A DNA stretch of 64,000 nt from Aestuariibacter sp. A3R04 (GTDB taxonomy: Bacteria; Pseudomonadota; Gammaproteobacteria; Enterobacterales; Alteromonadaceae): contig NZ_JAHKQR010000009.1 in the NCBI RefSeq assembly GCF_018860805.1, positions 17,740-81,739 of the forward strand, read 5' to 3'. The notes under the pieces are model-generated. The model ran no database searches and was not told the origin of the DNA. It saw nothing but the letters and a program-made list of their open reading frames with translations. Positions 28,302 to 37,554 of this stretch are shown here, one piece after another. A program made the position numbers and the translations under genes. Every line of letters begins with the position of its first letter. The stretch's first letter is position 1.

Positions 28302-29141
28302 GCAGTCTGGCAACATGCCATAGGGGCTGGCGTATTTTAGCGATAGCCCCAGCTTTTTTAAGCTCGAATGACAGTCGATGACTTTGCTGTTTACACCGGC
28401 TTCATCATTGAAGATCGGAGACGGCAAGGAGAATTGTCTGGCAGCTTCGGTGTAATATGCCTTGCGGGTCGGATGAACAGTGCTACACAAATGAAATACA
28501 TTTGGTTGTCTCGTCTCTAGTTTTTGAGTTAACACGTTTTTTAACGCCGTGATCACGTCATCTACATGGACTAAATTGACGGGTTGGCCGCCATTGACAA
28601 GTTCCTTTCCAGCGAGAAACTTGATCGGGTGACGGTCTTGACCAATCAGGCCAGATAGTCGTAACACCGATATGCGGGCATCTTGTTTTGCCAGCAAGTG
28701 GTCTTCTATTTCACAATGCGCTTTGCCCGAAGCTGTATCGGGTGCCCGTTCGCTGTTTTCTGAAACGAGTCCTTCGCGTTTGCCGAATACCGATGTGGTG
28801 CTGATAAAAATTAAACGCTGGGTTGAGGATAAAAGCAGAGTATCAACCAGCTTTGTCACGTGGTTGACAAAGTCGCTATCAATGGAGCCTTTTCTTCCCG
28901 GGGGAATGTTGAGCACCAGGTTGTTGTGCGCAAGAGACGAGGTTAAACGATGGGGATCATCGCCTAACGCATAAATAAGGGGAGTAACGCCAAGTGTTTT
29001 TAACAGACGAGCTTTGTCTTTACTACGCGTGGTGCCGGCAATTGTCCAGTCTGTAGATTGTCTCGCGAAATGTTGACCTAACCAACCGCATCCGCAAAAG
29101 GTGACCGATTTCCCGGTGGTGGTGAATGTAGACAATGACAT
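28290..29141 (-). CDS. YeeZ-like NAD(P)-binding protein
   Basis: The 283-residue protein has a Rossmann N-terminus (VTFCGCGWLGQHFA) and segments LVLNIPPGRKGSID, LIFISTTSVFG and LRLSGLIGQDRHPIKFLAGK, as in the YeeZ group of extended SDRs (nucleoside-diphosphate-sugar epimerase-like). The standard YxxxK motif is replaced, so catalysis is uncertain. The function is unknown. Confidence 0.75.
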   Translation of the reverse strand: MSLSTFTTTGKSVTFCGCGWLGQHFARQSTDWTIAGTTRSKDKARLLKTLGVTPLIYALGDDPHRLTSSLAHNNLVLNIPPGRKGSIDSDFVNHVTKLVDTLLLSSTQRLIFISTTSVFGKREGLVSENSERAPDTASGKAHCEIEDHLLAKQDARISVLRLSGLIGQDRHPIKFLAGKELVNGGQPVNLVHVDDVITALKNVLTQKLETRQPNVFHLCSTVHPTRKAYYTEAARQFSLPSPIFNDEAGVNSKVIDCHSSLKKLGLSLKYASPYGMLPDCLSE

Positions 29142-29202
29142 AAAATAAAGCCGGAAAGATGTTTCCGGCAGTATAGCAAAAAAACGTCAGGTAAACGGCG
29201 GA

Positions 29203-30009
29203 TTACATTTTCATCATGCTTTTACCATCGATGGTGAACATATCCAGGTTTTCCAAACCCGCAATGTGTTTTTGCATTTTGGATTCTACGTAGTCTGCCT
29301 TTTGCAGAACCTCACACAATGCGTCGGCGCGTTCCTCAATTGCCGTGGCTCTCTGTTCTATTCGTTGTTCGAAATCGTCTTCCCAATTTTCCATTCGATC
29401 GGCAAAGTCGTCCATATCACCATCACTGGAGAGCATCTGTGTACCAAGGGCAATGAGCAACCGGCCGGCGGATTGTTCAATGATATCTTCTACCTGGGAT
29501 TCCAAACGATTTTCCCAGCTTTGTGCGAACCAGCCATCGTCCTGGAAGTCCGCTGAGTTCACTCTGATTTGGCCATTGTCATCGTAGAAGTGGGCATCCA
29601 TATCCCGACGCAGATCCGCAAATAAAGCATCGACATCATCTACCAATCCATTGTCTGTACCGATTAATTCGCCAAACGCTTCGTTTAATGCTGATCCCGC
29701 CAGTTCCAGTGCATCATAGGTAATATCCAGTGTCATGGGAATAGCGGTATTAATGTTGTTGTAATACATTGCGACCCATTCCTTTTCCTCGTCATTGAGT
29801 GCAACGGAATGACCATTGATGGTGAGTGTGTGCGCGGGCGTAATAACCATTTTTTTGTCGTCCTGAATGTGCACGGCAAGTACGCCTGCGTTCCATGACA
29901 TGTCGCCTTTCACGGTGATATCACAACTTTCGTTATCAATCTCAATGGCCGTGGCAGATGAGGCTAAAACGGTTGCGGCTAGAGCCGTTGACAAAGCTGA
30001 CATTTTCAT
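29203..30009 (-). CDS. YggN-like periplasmic protein (DUF2884)
   Basis: The 268-residue secreted protein has a signal peptide (MKMSALSTALAATVLASSATA) and matches the YggN/DUF2884 family: ITPAHTLTINGHSVALNDEEKEWVAMYYNNINTAIP and a long coiled-coil-like C-terminal region rich in E, D and R. I start at the ATG at 30009 because AGGAA lies just upstream; the frame extends 10 codons further. The molecular role is unknown. Confidence 0.85.
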   Translation of the reverse strand: MKMSALSTALAATVLASSATAIEIDNESCDITVKGDMSWNAGVLAVHIQDDKKMVITPAHTLTINGHSVALNDEEKEWVAMYYNNINTAIPMTLDITYDALELAGSALNEAFGELIGTDNGLVDDVDALFADLRRDMDAHFYDDNGQIRVNSADFQDDGWFAQSWENRLESQVEDIIEQSAGRLLIALGTQMLSSDGDMDDFADRMENWEDDFEQRIEQRATAIEERADALCEVLQKADYVESKMQKHIAGLENLDMFTIDGKSMMKM

Positions 30010-30369
30010 GAAGAGTTCCTTTTTTTGGGTATTTGACATAAGTTACGCTAGAAGTCTAAGCAATCGATGGGCCATTAATTTAAATCATTTAATTTCAATA
30101 TGTTGTGTTAATTATTGGGGTTGCTAAGACAAGCGTAGGAATAACAATTAGTGGTTTTGTTAACTATTTAGCGGTTTTGACTAAGATCAAAAAAAATGCA
30201 GCCTACGGGGATTTTTCGTACGCAAAAGCTCAATTTTGTTGCATACTACACTTCACTTACTGTGGTTTGATGCGTCAGTGCGAAGATATCCGGGCAAACA
30301 CAGTGACAGAATGATTTTATGATGGCTGCAAAGTGTGCGGCCACTGAGACAGTGCGAAGGGTTGAATGT
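30010..30369. other. Intergenic region between divergent genes
   Basis: About 360 nt of AT-rich sequence between the YggN-like gene (minus) and the small membrane protein gene (plus). A short direct repeat CAGTGCGAAG occurs near 30275 and 30349. I see no convincing gene, terminator or named operator. Confidence 0.5.
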
Positions 30370-30561
30370 ATGAATGAGTGGATCAGTGCTATTGGTTTTG
30401 GAGCAGGCCTTGTGGCGTTTGTTCTGGGTTTAACCAGTATCATTATGGGTTTTATGACGGCGAAATCAGGTGCTGAAGGTATGCAGGAAAAAATCGAGTA
30501 CGGCTTTTTCGGCGTGTCTGGTTTGGTTGTTTGTGTTCTCATGGCATATGCGCTGTCTTAA
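30370..30561 (+). CDS. Small two-helix membrane protein
   Basis: The 63-residue product MNEWISAIGFGAGLVAFVL... has two hydrophobic stretches (about residues 5-28 and 42-61) separated by a charged loop AKSGAEGMQEKIEYG. I use the ATG at 30370, preceded by GAAGGG about 11 nt upstream; the frame is open to 30319. The function is unknown. A strong terminator follows. Confidence 0.6.
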   Translation: MNEWISAIGFGAGLVAFVLGLTSIIMGFMTAKSGAEGMQEKIEYGFFGVSGLVVCVLMAYALS

Positions 30562-30575
30562 CCGGGCAGATTTCA

Positions 30576-30605
30576 GTAAAAAAGGCGCATAAGCGCCTTT
30601 TTTAC
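30576..30605. terminator. Bidirectional terminator
   Basis: GTAAAAAAGGCGC-ATAA-GCGCCTTTTTTAC is symmetric with A and T runs on both sides. It serves the small membrane protein gene and the convergent channel gene. Confidence 0.92.
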
Positions 30606-30606
30606 T

Positions 30607-31914
30607 TCAGTCTTTACTAACGTCGTCCACAGTAGCTTTGTTCCCATGAGATGAAAGGGCTGAAGCCAGACCGGGAATATAACCGTCTCTTTGATACGCT
30701 CGCAGGTCGAAAACGGGCAGCATGGCCATGATATGGTCAAAAATGTCGGCTTGGATTTTTTCGTATAACACCCACTCTTTCTTTGCACTGAAGCAGTATA
30801 TTTCCAGCGGTAAACCCAGCTCGTTAGGAGGCAGTTGTCTAACCATTAACGTGAGGGACTGATTGATGTCCGGGTGTTTTTGCAGGTATGCTTCCAGATA
30901 AGCCCGAAAGGTGCCGATATTGGTCAGGCGACGACTGTTAAGCAGGTCCGACTCGTCAATAGAGTAATCTTTGTGATAGCTCTGTAACTCCTTCACTTTT
31001 CTTTCGATATACTCTGATATGTAACGGATGCGGCTAAAACGTGTCATCATGTCGCTGTCGCATAACCGGATGCTGTGAATATCTATGTACACTGACCGTT
31101 TAATGCGTCGTCCACCAGATTCCTGCATACCCCGCCAGTTCTTTACCGCTTCTGTGGTAAGGGCGTAGCTGGGCAGGGTAGAAATAGTTTTGTCCCAATT
31201 CTGTACCTTAACGTTTGTCAGGCCTATTTCAAGGATTTCGCCGTCCACTTCAAACTTGGTAATTTGGATCCAGTCACCGGTGTTGAACATGCGATTGGCG
31301 GCAATTTGAATACCGGCTACAAAACCGAGAATGGTATCCCGAAAAATGAGCAGCAATACGGCAGCCAGTGCAGTTAGTCCGGACATTATGATAATTGGAC
31401 TTTTGTTGACGATGAGGGAAATGGACAACAACAGTACAATAACCGCAAAAACCAGTTTGGCTACCTGAATAAAACCGGTAATTGACGCGCGTTTCGCAAG
31501 ATATGAATCGTTGTACACATCCTGAACTGTGTTCAGCAGTGCATAAATGGCCAGTAGAGCGGCTACCATCATGTAGAGCTGAGAAGATTTTAGCAGGAAG
31601 CCCAGGATGACGTTGTCATCGCTTATCAGTACCGGGGTCATCAGGAATATTACGACGGCGGGAACGAGATGAGTCAGACGTCGAAAGAAACCGTGATTGA
31701 GCAAAGCATCATCCCAGTCGTTCTTGCTTCGCTTTACTAGATGAGCTATCTGGATTTTTAGCACCACTCTACTGATAAAATAGGCAATTAGCGCAACGGT
31801 GAGGATAGCGCTAACCGCGAGTGTATTGTATAGCAACATATCCGTGGTGACATTGGGGAACACATCATTAATGAGATGAATAAAAGTGTCTCTGATTGAA
31901 GAAGCTATTTGCAT
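30607..31914 (-). CDS. ybdG: Mechanosensitive channel, MscS superfamily (YbdG-like)
   Basis: The 435-residue inner-membrane protein resembles E. coli YbdG, a mini-conductance osmotic channel. It has five or so membrane helices. The pore-lining and beta-domain signature LTALAAVLLLIFRDTILGFVAGIQIAANRMFNTGDWIQI is followed by the cytoplasmic segment GEILEIGLTNVKVQNWDKTISTLPSYAL. The YbdG-type C-terminus LPVFDLRAYQRDG is recognisable. It stops 3 nt from the convergent terminator stem, and its start lies 3 nt from the end of the acyltransferase gene. Confidence 0.9.
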   Translation of the reverse strand: MQIASSIRDTFIHLINDVFPNVTTDMLLYNTLAVSAILTVALIAYFISRVVLKIQIAHLVKRSKNDWDDALLNHGFFRRLTHLVPAVVIFLMTPVLISDDNVILGFLLKSSQLYMMVAALLAIYALLNTVQDVYNDSYLAKRASITGFIQVAKLVFAVIVLLLSISLIVNKSPIIIMSGLTALAAVLLLIFRDTILGFVAGIQIAANRMFNTGDWIQITKFEVDGEILEIGLTNVKVQNWDKTISTLPSYALTTEAVKNWRGMQESGGRRIKRSVYIDIHSIRLCDSDMMTRFSRIRYISEYIERKVKELQSYHKDYSIDESDLLNSRRLTNIGTFRAYLEAYLQKHPDINQSLTLMVRQLPPNELGLPLEIYCFSAKKEWVLYEKIQADIFDHIMAMLPVFDLRAYQRDGYIPGLASALSSHGNKATVDDVSKD

Positions 31915-31917
31915 AAT

Positions 31918-32808
31918 TTAACGCCCTAAAAGCTGACTAATGCGGCTGTCTTTGGTTAACCATAAATCGTTCAGCCACTGTTGGAAACGAGTGCGAAACG
32001 CATTATCTTCGAAATAGTCTCCCTGCACATCACTAGTAACATTCAGAACATTTACATCAACTACAATATGGGTCATCTGGCCACTGAGCATGGCTATCAT
32101 GGGGTACCTGGGGTTGTTTGGGTAAAGTAAAGATACGTCGAGTATATTGGTAAACAGCTCACCCATGGTTGCCAGGGTGAAGGCAATGCCACCGGCTTTC
32201 GGGGGCAGTAAATGGGTAAACTGACTGCCTTTGGCCTGATGTTTAGCGGGCGTAAATCGCGTGCCTTCTACAAAATTAATCACCGTGGTAGGTTGGGTTT
32301 TAAACTTCTGACAGAACCGTTTGGTTGTTTCGATGTCCTGACCTTTTTTCTCTGGATGTTTGGCAATGTAAGCTCGGGAATAGCGCTTCATAAACGGCAT
32401 ATCCAGAGCCCACGCGCCCAGCCCGACGAAGGGCAGCCAAATAAGCTCTTGCTTTAAGAAAAACTTAGGAGGCGGAATACGCCCGCGGGTAAAGTCAATG
32501 AGTAATACAATATCCAGGTAGCTTAAATGATTTGCAATAAGTAAGTACCAACTTTCTTTCGAGAGTGTACCCTCGGTATTGTAGTCGATGTTAACCTTGT
32601 TAAACCCTTTTATCATCATCACACTGATACGGCCAAAACAATGCATAAAGACATGCATAATGTTTAACAACTGCCTCTGTAACCTTGGAGCGGGAAGTAG
32701 AAACTTAACCAGCCCGACACTCACTACCAGCGTGGCCCATAATGCCAGATTAGCAATCTGTAGTGAGGTATGCACAACAAATATGAGGGGAGCGAGGTAT
32801 GTTCTCAT
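31918..32808 (-). CDS. Acyltransferase (LPLAT, YihG-like) - second copy
   Basis: The 296-residue protein belongs to the lysophospholipid acyltransferase family. NHLSYLDIVLL carries the HX4D catalytic pair and FVEGTRFTPAKH carries the acceptor-phosphate-binding EGTR motif. An N-terminal membrane helix is present. The ATG at 32808 overlaps the stop of the upstream paralogue as ATGA, so translation is coupled; the frame extends 23 codons further but inside that gene. The substrate is unknown. Confidence 0.88.
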   Translation of the reverse strand: MRTYLAPLIFVVHTSLQIANLALWATLVVSVGLVKFLLPAPRLQRQLLNIMHVFMHCFGRISVMMIKGFNKVNIDYNTEGTLSKESWYLLIANHLSYLDIVLLIDFTRGRIPPPKFFLKQELIWLPFVGLGAWALDMPFMKRYSRAYIAKHPEKKGQDIETTKRFCQKFKTQPTTVINFVEGTRFTPAKHQAKGSQFTHLLPPKAGGIAFTLATMGELFTNILDVSLLYPNNPRYPMIAMLSGQMTHIVVDVNVLNVTSDVQGDYFEDNAFRTRFQQWLNDLWLTKDSRISQLLGR

Positions 32809-33719
32809 AACGGTGCCTGCGATGAATTCATGGCATTGAGTTGCGCATCCTTGACTTTCCAACGCGCGTTTAACCATTGTTGAAACCGGGCTTTCTGCAT
32901 TGGGTCTGAGAAATAGGTATCATTAAATACTCCCTCCTCAATGATGTCTTTGATAGGCGCGACCGACACTTGAACCCGCACTTCTTTGACTTTTCCGCAG
33001 GTAAAATCCCAAAAGCTCGGTACGCCATTCGGATAGTCGATTGTCACGTCGATAAGCTTGTGCAGTTGATCACCCATGGCACTTAGCACAAATGCCATAC
33101 CACCGGCTTTAGGTTTTAGGAGGTGGGTAAAAGGCGACGCCTGACGAGCGTGTTTATCCGGTGTGAAGCGGGTGCCCTCGACAAAGTTCATGATACTGAC
33201 AGGCTTGGATTTAAATTTCTCGCAGGCTTTGCGGGTGGTCTCCATATCCTTGCCCTTTAAGTGAGGATTTTTGGCGAGAAATGACTTGCTGTACCTACGC
33301 ATAAAAGGGAAATCCAAAGCCCACCAGGCCAGCCCCAAAAAAGGTACCCATATGAGTTCTTGTTTGAGAAAAAATTTAAGAAAGGGGATGCGCCGGTTGA
33401 AAATGCGTTGGAGTACCAAAATATCTACCCAGGACTGGTGATTGGCAATGACCAGATACCAATCGCTTGGTTCGAGGGATGCGAGGCCATCGACGTACAT
33501 TTTTGTACGACTGAAGATGTCCTGATTAATACGGTTGATGCTTATCCACATGGTTGCGCAGGCATCGAGGGGGTAAGACACAATCCGACGCCACCACGAA
33601 ATGGGGAGCAACTTTAAAAGAGAGAGTACAAAAATGGGAAAAAACCAAAATACGGTGTTGATAAAATAGCCCGTCACTGACAGAGTGCCACGCAAGTGAT
33701 AGCCAATTGTTTTGAACAT
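32805..33719 (-). CDS. Acyltransferase (LPLAT, YihG-like) - first copy
   Basis: The 304-residue paralogue of the next gene has the HX4D motif in NHQSWVDILVL, EGTRFTP near the middle, and N-terminal hydrophobic helices (about residues 10-45). FFLKQELIWVPFLGLAWWALDFPFMRRYSK is nearly the same in both copies, which points to an ancestral tandem duplication. The likely role is acylation of lysophospholipids in the inner membrane. Confidence 0.88.
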   Translation of the reverse strand: MFKTIGYHLRGTLSVTGYFINTVFWFFPIFVLSLLKLLPISWWRRIVSYPLDACATMWISINRINQDIFSRTKMYVDGLASLEPSDWYLVIANHQSWVDILVLQRIFNRRIPFLKFFLKQELIWVPFLGLAWWALDFPFMRRYSKSFLAKNPHLKGKDMETTRKACEKFKSKPVSIMNFVEGTRFTPDKHARQASPFTHLLKPKAGGMAFVLSAMGDQLHKLIDVTIDYPNGVPSFWDFTCGKVKEVRVQVSVAPIKDIIEEGVFNDTYFSDPMQKARFQQWLNARWKVKDAQLNAMNSSQAPL

Positions 33720-34079
33720 CGTTATTTACCTCTTAAATTTGTGCATTAGTGTAAACGATGTTGATCTAAAAGCCGATACGCCCTTTACTGAGACAGTGTC
33801 GAAATGACTAAAAAATCGCAGGAGACACTCGTGTAAGGGCAGGGCATTTTATGTAGGGCCACGGTGGCGTGGATTTCTCCTTTGAACGCAAAGGTAAGGT
33901 AGATGTTATGCGCTCTGAATTGCCAGAAATTGTTGGGCAGTTCCTCAACGGCGACATAACCTGAAACAAATTTAGTACCCATATCATGCCGTTGGCAGAT
34001 ATTAACGACGCTTTCACACTGTGATGCATGAAGACAGGAGCATTCAAAGCGTCATCCATTTCTAGGAGTCATAGGAAAG
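33720..34079. other. Intergenic region, possible minus-strand gene remnant
   Basis: There are 360 nt between the divergent acyltransferase and S-formylglutathione hydrolase genes. A 65-codon minus-strand frame (33785-33982, beginning MGTKFVSGYVAVEELPNNFW) has protein-like composition but no clear ribosome-binding site and matches no family I know. It may be a decayed gene or chance. Confidence 0.3.
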
Positions 34080-34931
34080 ATGGACTTAATTAGCGAAAAC
34101 AAAGTTTTTGGCGGTCGCCATTGTCGCTTTAAACACCAGTCTGAAACCACCAGTTGCGAGATGACATTTGCCGTGTTTTTGCCGCCATTCGCGTCAGACG
34201 AGAACCCGGTGCCTGTGCTTTACTGGTTATCTGGCTTAACCTGCACAGACGAAAACTTTATGCAAAAAGCTGGGGCGATGAAGCGTGCCGCTGAGTTGGG
34301 TATGGCCATTGTTGCCCCGGATACCAGCCCCCGCGGCGATGACGTGCCCGACGACGAGCAACAAGCCTACGATTTTGGCAAAGGGGCCGGTTTTTATGTT
34401 AATGCAACCCAGGATCCCTGGAAAACCCATTATCAAATGTATGATTACGTCGTAACAGAATTACCCGCAGTGGTGGAAGCAAACCTTCCTGTGACCAGAG
34501 AAAAAGCCATTAGCGGGCATTCCATGGGGGGGCATGGAGCCTTGGTTATAGGCCTGAGAAACCCTGAACAATACGTATCTGTGTCGGCATTTAGTCCTAT
34601 TGCGAATCCATCTGATTGTCCTTGGGGCGAAAAAGCGCTGGGGCAGTACTTGGGAGAAGATCGTGCAGCTTGGGAACAATACGATGCATCTGTACTACTT
34701 TCTCAAAAGCAACATTATGTGCCACTCCTCGTGGAACAGGGGAAGGCAGACCAATTTCTCGAAGAGCAGTTAAAACCTCAGGCATTGCTCAATGCCGCAC
34801 AAAAAAGCGATACGTCACTTACGCTAAACATGCATGAGGGATACGATCACAGCTATTTCTTTATCGCGACGTTTATTGACGAACACCTCGCATTTCACGC
34901 CAGTCACTTAGGGATTGGCAACGCGTTGTAG
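34080..34931 (+). CDS. fghA: S-formylglutathione hydrolase
   Basis: FghA hydrolyses S-formylglutathione to formate and glutathione, the second step of glutathione-dependent formaldehyde detoxification. The 283-residue esterase-D-type protein has GHSMGGHGALVIGLRNP (catalytic Ser), the oxyanion region YWLSGLTCTDENF, VAPDTSPRG, and the C-terminal His in GYDHSYFFIATFI. The usual partner alcohol dehydrogenase gene (adhC/frmA) is not adjacent. An AGGAGTCATAGGAAAG stretch precedes the ATG. Confidence 0.95.
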   Translation: MDLISENKVFGGRHCRFKHQSETTSCEMTFAVFLPPFASDENPVPVLYWLSGLTCTDENFMQKAGAMKRAAELGMAIVAPDTSPRGDDVPDDEQQAYDFGKGAGFYVNATQDPWKTHYQMYDYVVTELPAVVEANLPVTREKAISGHSMGGHGALVIGLRNPEQYVSVSAFSPIANPSDCPWGEKALGQYLGEDRAAWEQYDASVLLSQKQHYVPLLVEQGKADQFLEEQLKPQALLNAAQKSDTSLTLNMHEGYDHSYFFIATFIDEHLAFHASHLGIGNAL

Positions 34932-34954
34932 TCAAACAGTATTGCGCAGAACTT

Positions 34955-37060
34955 CTATTTGAACCGGGTGATAAACGCGTCTACGGGCATGGGTTTGTCG
35001 AAAAGATAACCTTGCCCTAAGATACAATTTTCCCTGCGCAAAAAGTGTTGTTGCTCGTCACTTTCCACCCCTTCGGCTACTACAGCTAGATCGAGGTTTG
35101 CGGCTAGCGCCAAAATGGCCTGTATGATCGCTTTATCGTCAGCATTGACGGTAAGATCTCGCACAAATGCCCGGTCAATCTTTAGTTCGTCTATGGGCAG
35201 CCGTTTGAGGTATTCCAGCGAGCTAAAACCGGTACCAAAGTCGTCGATGGATATAGTAACCCCCATAGCGCGCAATTCTGTCAGGGTAACGGCTACGGTA
35301 TTGTTGTCCTGAATGAATATGGTCTCTGTGATCTCAATAGACAACTGAGAAGGTGAAATGCCGTGTTTTTTTACCGCAGCAGACACTATTTTCAGGAAGT
35401 CTGGGTCGGCGATTTGTCTCCCTGAAATATTGATGGCGATGCGCAGCGTTGGGAAGTCTTCTTGAAACTGTTTCGCGATAGTACATACTTCTTCCAGGAG
35501 CCAATCACCAAACGAGAAGATAAGATCGCTGTTTTCAGCAACAGGGATGAAGGTGTCCGGCGGTATCATTTGCCCGTCTTTCGTTTGCCATCGGGTCAAA
35601 GCTTCGCATTTGACAAGGTTACCTGTTTCCAGTTCAACAATAGGCTGAAGATGCAGGCTAAGTTGACCGTCCGCAATGGCAATAGTCAAAGCGGATTCCA
35701 GTTCTGCCACTTCCTGTTGTTTCTGCTTTAATTGATCCCGATAAATAACCACCTGATTGCGGCCGTTGGACTTGGCAAATTGCAGGGCAAGCCCCGCATT
35801 GTGGAACATGGTATCGGCGCTATCGCCGTGTTTTGGATACTGAGCGACACCCATGTTCACGGCGAGAATGGTTTTGGTATTTCCCAGACTGACAAAGGCA
35901 TGGTCGAAATCGCCCTTTAATAGACGCGCAGCTTCTAGCAATGCAGATTCGTTTTCTTCGGCTAGAGGCATTAACAACGCGAACTCATTACCGGAAATAC
36001 GGGCCAGGAAACTGCCTTTTGACGTGTGTTTACTCAGCCTTTTGGCAACATTTTTGAGAATGTCATCGCCGATGCGATAGCCAAGATTTTCATTTATGCG
36101 TCTAAACTCGCATACATCAATGATAAACAATCCAAAGCAGCGCTTTTCGGTGATCCACCGCGTTATTTCGTTTTTAAAGGCTTGTCGCGAAGCTATTTGG
36201 GTTAAAGAGTCGCGCCCAAAGGTCGGTTCGGCTTGTTCGCTGGATTGTTGAAGTTTACTGATATCAGAAATCAAAAATACCCAGTGAGTCAGTGTATCGT
36301 CGGCAAACACAGAGGCTATCGTCAACTGTAGCCAGCGACCTCCCCCAGGGGCGTTATGCCAATATACCTCGCCTCGCCAGGAGTCCTTTCTGGCTTCAAG
36401 GGTACTTAAAAAGGAAGCGCTAATGTGTACATCCTGCAATAGCTGAAACAGTTGTCGCGTGCTGTTGGTGTCGTCTGCACGCAACATCTGTCTGGCCACG
36501 CTATTGTCCAGAAACAGTTTTTTCGACGCATCGGTAATAAGTACGCCGGTATGCAAATGCTGTATAGTTTGTTTAATGGCATTTTGCTGTAACTGACAAT
36601 CTTCCGCTTCGCTCAGTACAGTGCGCAGTTTGTCGTTCAGATAGTCCTGCTGACTAATCACTGCATGGTGGGTGAGAAGCAATTCTCGGGCGGTTTGCAA
36701 TGATTGCTGTCGGTACTCGAATTCCTTACTGACATTTTTGATCGCGAGATAGCGATCGTGGGGACCTTTTTGAATTGCTATTGCTTCTAAGCGCAGTTGT
36801 GTGGAGCTGGTGGTTTCTGTCCAAAAACCCGATGATACCTGACGCTTTTCAGCGCTTTCCCAGCAGGTTTGCGCATCAATCATAAAGTCGTCTAAAAACA
36901 AGCTTTCGACGGTATCGACAAATAGCGAGTTTTCTTTAATTTTTATGATGTCAGCAAGCCAGTGAACGGTGGGAGTTAAACAGCGCAACTCATTGCCACT
37001 GGTGAATTCAAACAATGCACAGTCGGTGATGCCTAGCGCGTTAAGCTGAAAAATATCCAT
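34955..37060 (-). CDS. Sensor protein with degenerate GGDEF and intact EAL domain
   Basis: This 701-residue cytosolic protein lies at the end of the small-GTPase gene set, 2 nt after the GTPase gene. Residues 1-120 form a PAS-like input domain (LFEFTSGNELRCLTP..., SLFLDDFMIDAQTCW). A coiled coil and a second PAS domain (about 165-280) follow. The GGDEF signature reads SGNEF, so cyclase activity is probably lost. The EAL domain is intact: CEALTRW, INISGRQ, IEITET, SIDDFGTGFSSLEYLK, KIDRAFV, VAEGVES and QGYLF. It should be a c-di-GMP phosphodiesterase whose GGDEF half may sense GTP. No membrane helix is seen. Confidence 0.88.
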   Translation of the reverse strand: MDIFQLNALGITDCALFEFTSGNELRCLTPTVHWLADIIKIKENSLFVDTVESLFLDDFMIDAQTCWESAEKRQVSSGFWTETTSSTQLRLEAIAIQKGPHDRYLAIKNVSKEFEYRQQSLQTARELLLTHHAVISQQDYLNDKLRTVLSEAEDCQLQQNAIKQTIQHLHTGVLITDASKKLFLDNSVARQMLRADDTNSTRQLFQLLQDVHISASFLSTLEARKDSWRGEVYWHNAPGGGRWLQLTIASVFADDTLTHWVFLISDISKLQQSSEQAEPTFGRDSLTQIASRQAFKNEITRWITEKRCFGLFIIDVCEFRRINENLGYRIGDDILKNVAKRLSKHTSKGSFLARISGNEFALLMPLAEENESALLEAARLLKGDFDHAFVSLGNTKTILAVNMGVAQYPKHGDSADTMFHNAGLALQFAKSNGRNQVVIYRDQLKQKQQEVAELESALTIAIADGQLSLHLQPIVELETGNLVKCEALTRWQTKDGQMIPPDTFIPVAENSDLIFSFGDWLLEEVCTIAKQFQEDFPTLRIAINISGRQIADPDFLKIVSAAVKKHGISPSQLSIEITETIFIQDNNTVAVTLTELRAMGVTISIDDFGTGFSSLEYLKRLPIDELKIDRAFVRDLTVNADDKAIIQAILALAANLDLAVVAEGVESDEQQHFLRRENCILGQGYLFDKPMPVDAFITRFK

Positions 37061-37062
37061 GA

Positions 37063-37554
37063 TCAGAGCGTCACTTTGGCAATGGCTTGAAAGAGGAATT
37101 CAACATTGTCCCCCGTTTTTGCGCTGGTGCGAATGGTTTCGGTAAAGGCATTTTCATATTCGCTGACCTCGTCTTCACTCCAATACCACTCGCAATTCAA
37201 GTCAGTTTTGTTGATAACAAAAAACGCTGGTGTATCGGGAAATTCCTGACGCGCGGATTGCAGAATATCTATGCCCTCCAGCAATGATTGGGAACGGGTA
37301 TGGTCAACGACAATAATGAATGCAGACGCCCCACGTAAATAACGGGGATTAAAACCGCAGTAGCGGTCGACGCCTTCGATATCCCAAATGAGAAGTTGTA
37401 CAGTTTTGTCTTCCACCAGTACCTGTTTCTTATCAATTTTGACACCGATGGTAGTGAGATACTTATCTGAAAATATCCCGTCAACAAACTGCCTTACAAG
37501 ACTTGTTTTCCCTACTCCAGTGGGACCAAGCAGGCATACTTTTTTCTGTATCAC
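37063..37554 (-). CDS. Ras-like small GTPase
   Basis: The 163-residue protein is a bacterial member of the Ras/Rab-like superfamily. It has the P-loop GPTGVGKTS (10-18), switch I threonines T34/T35 (YLTTIGVKI), the G3 motif WDIEG (D58-G61), the G4 motif NKTD (115-118) and the G5 motif TSAK (143-146). The residue after DxxG is Val62, where Ras has the catalytic Gln. It overlaps the OmpA/Roadblock gene by 4 nt (ATGA) and is followed at 2 nt by the EAL sensor. It has no prenylation-type or membrane tail. Members of this clade have no function I can name. Confidence 0.9.
   Translation of the reverse strand: MIQKKVCLLGPTGVGKTSLVRQFVDGIFSDKYLTTIGVKIDKKQVLVEDKTVQLLIWDIEGVDRYCGFNPRYLRGASAFIIVVDHTRSQSLLEGIDILQSARQEFPDTPAFFVINKTDLNCEWYWSEDEVSEYENAFTETIRTSAKTGDNVEFLFQAIAKVTL

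Noticed and set aside
33808..34059. 83-codon minus-strand frame overlapping the fghA leader
   Set aside because: No ribosome-binding site, overlap with the other frame at 33785-33982, and basic low-information composition indicate a chance frame.
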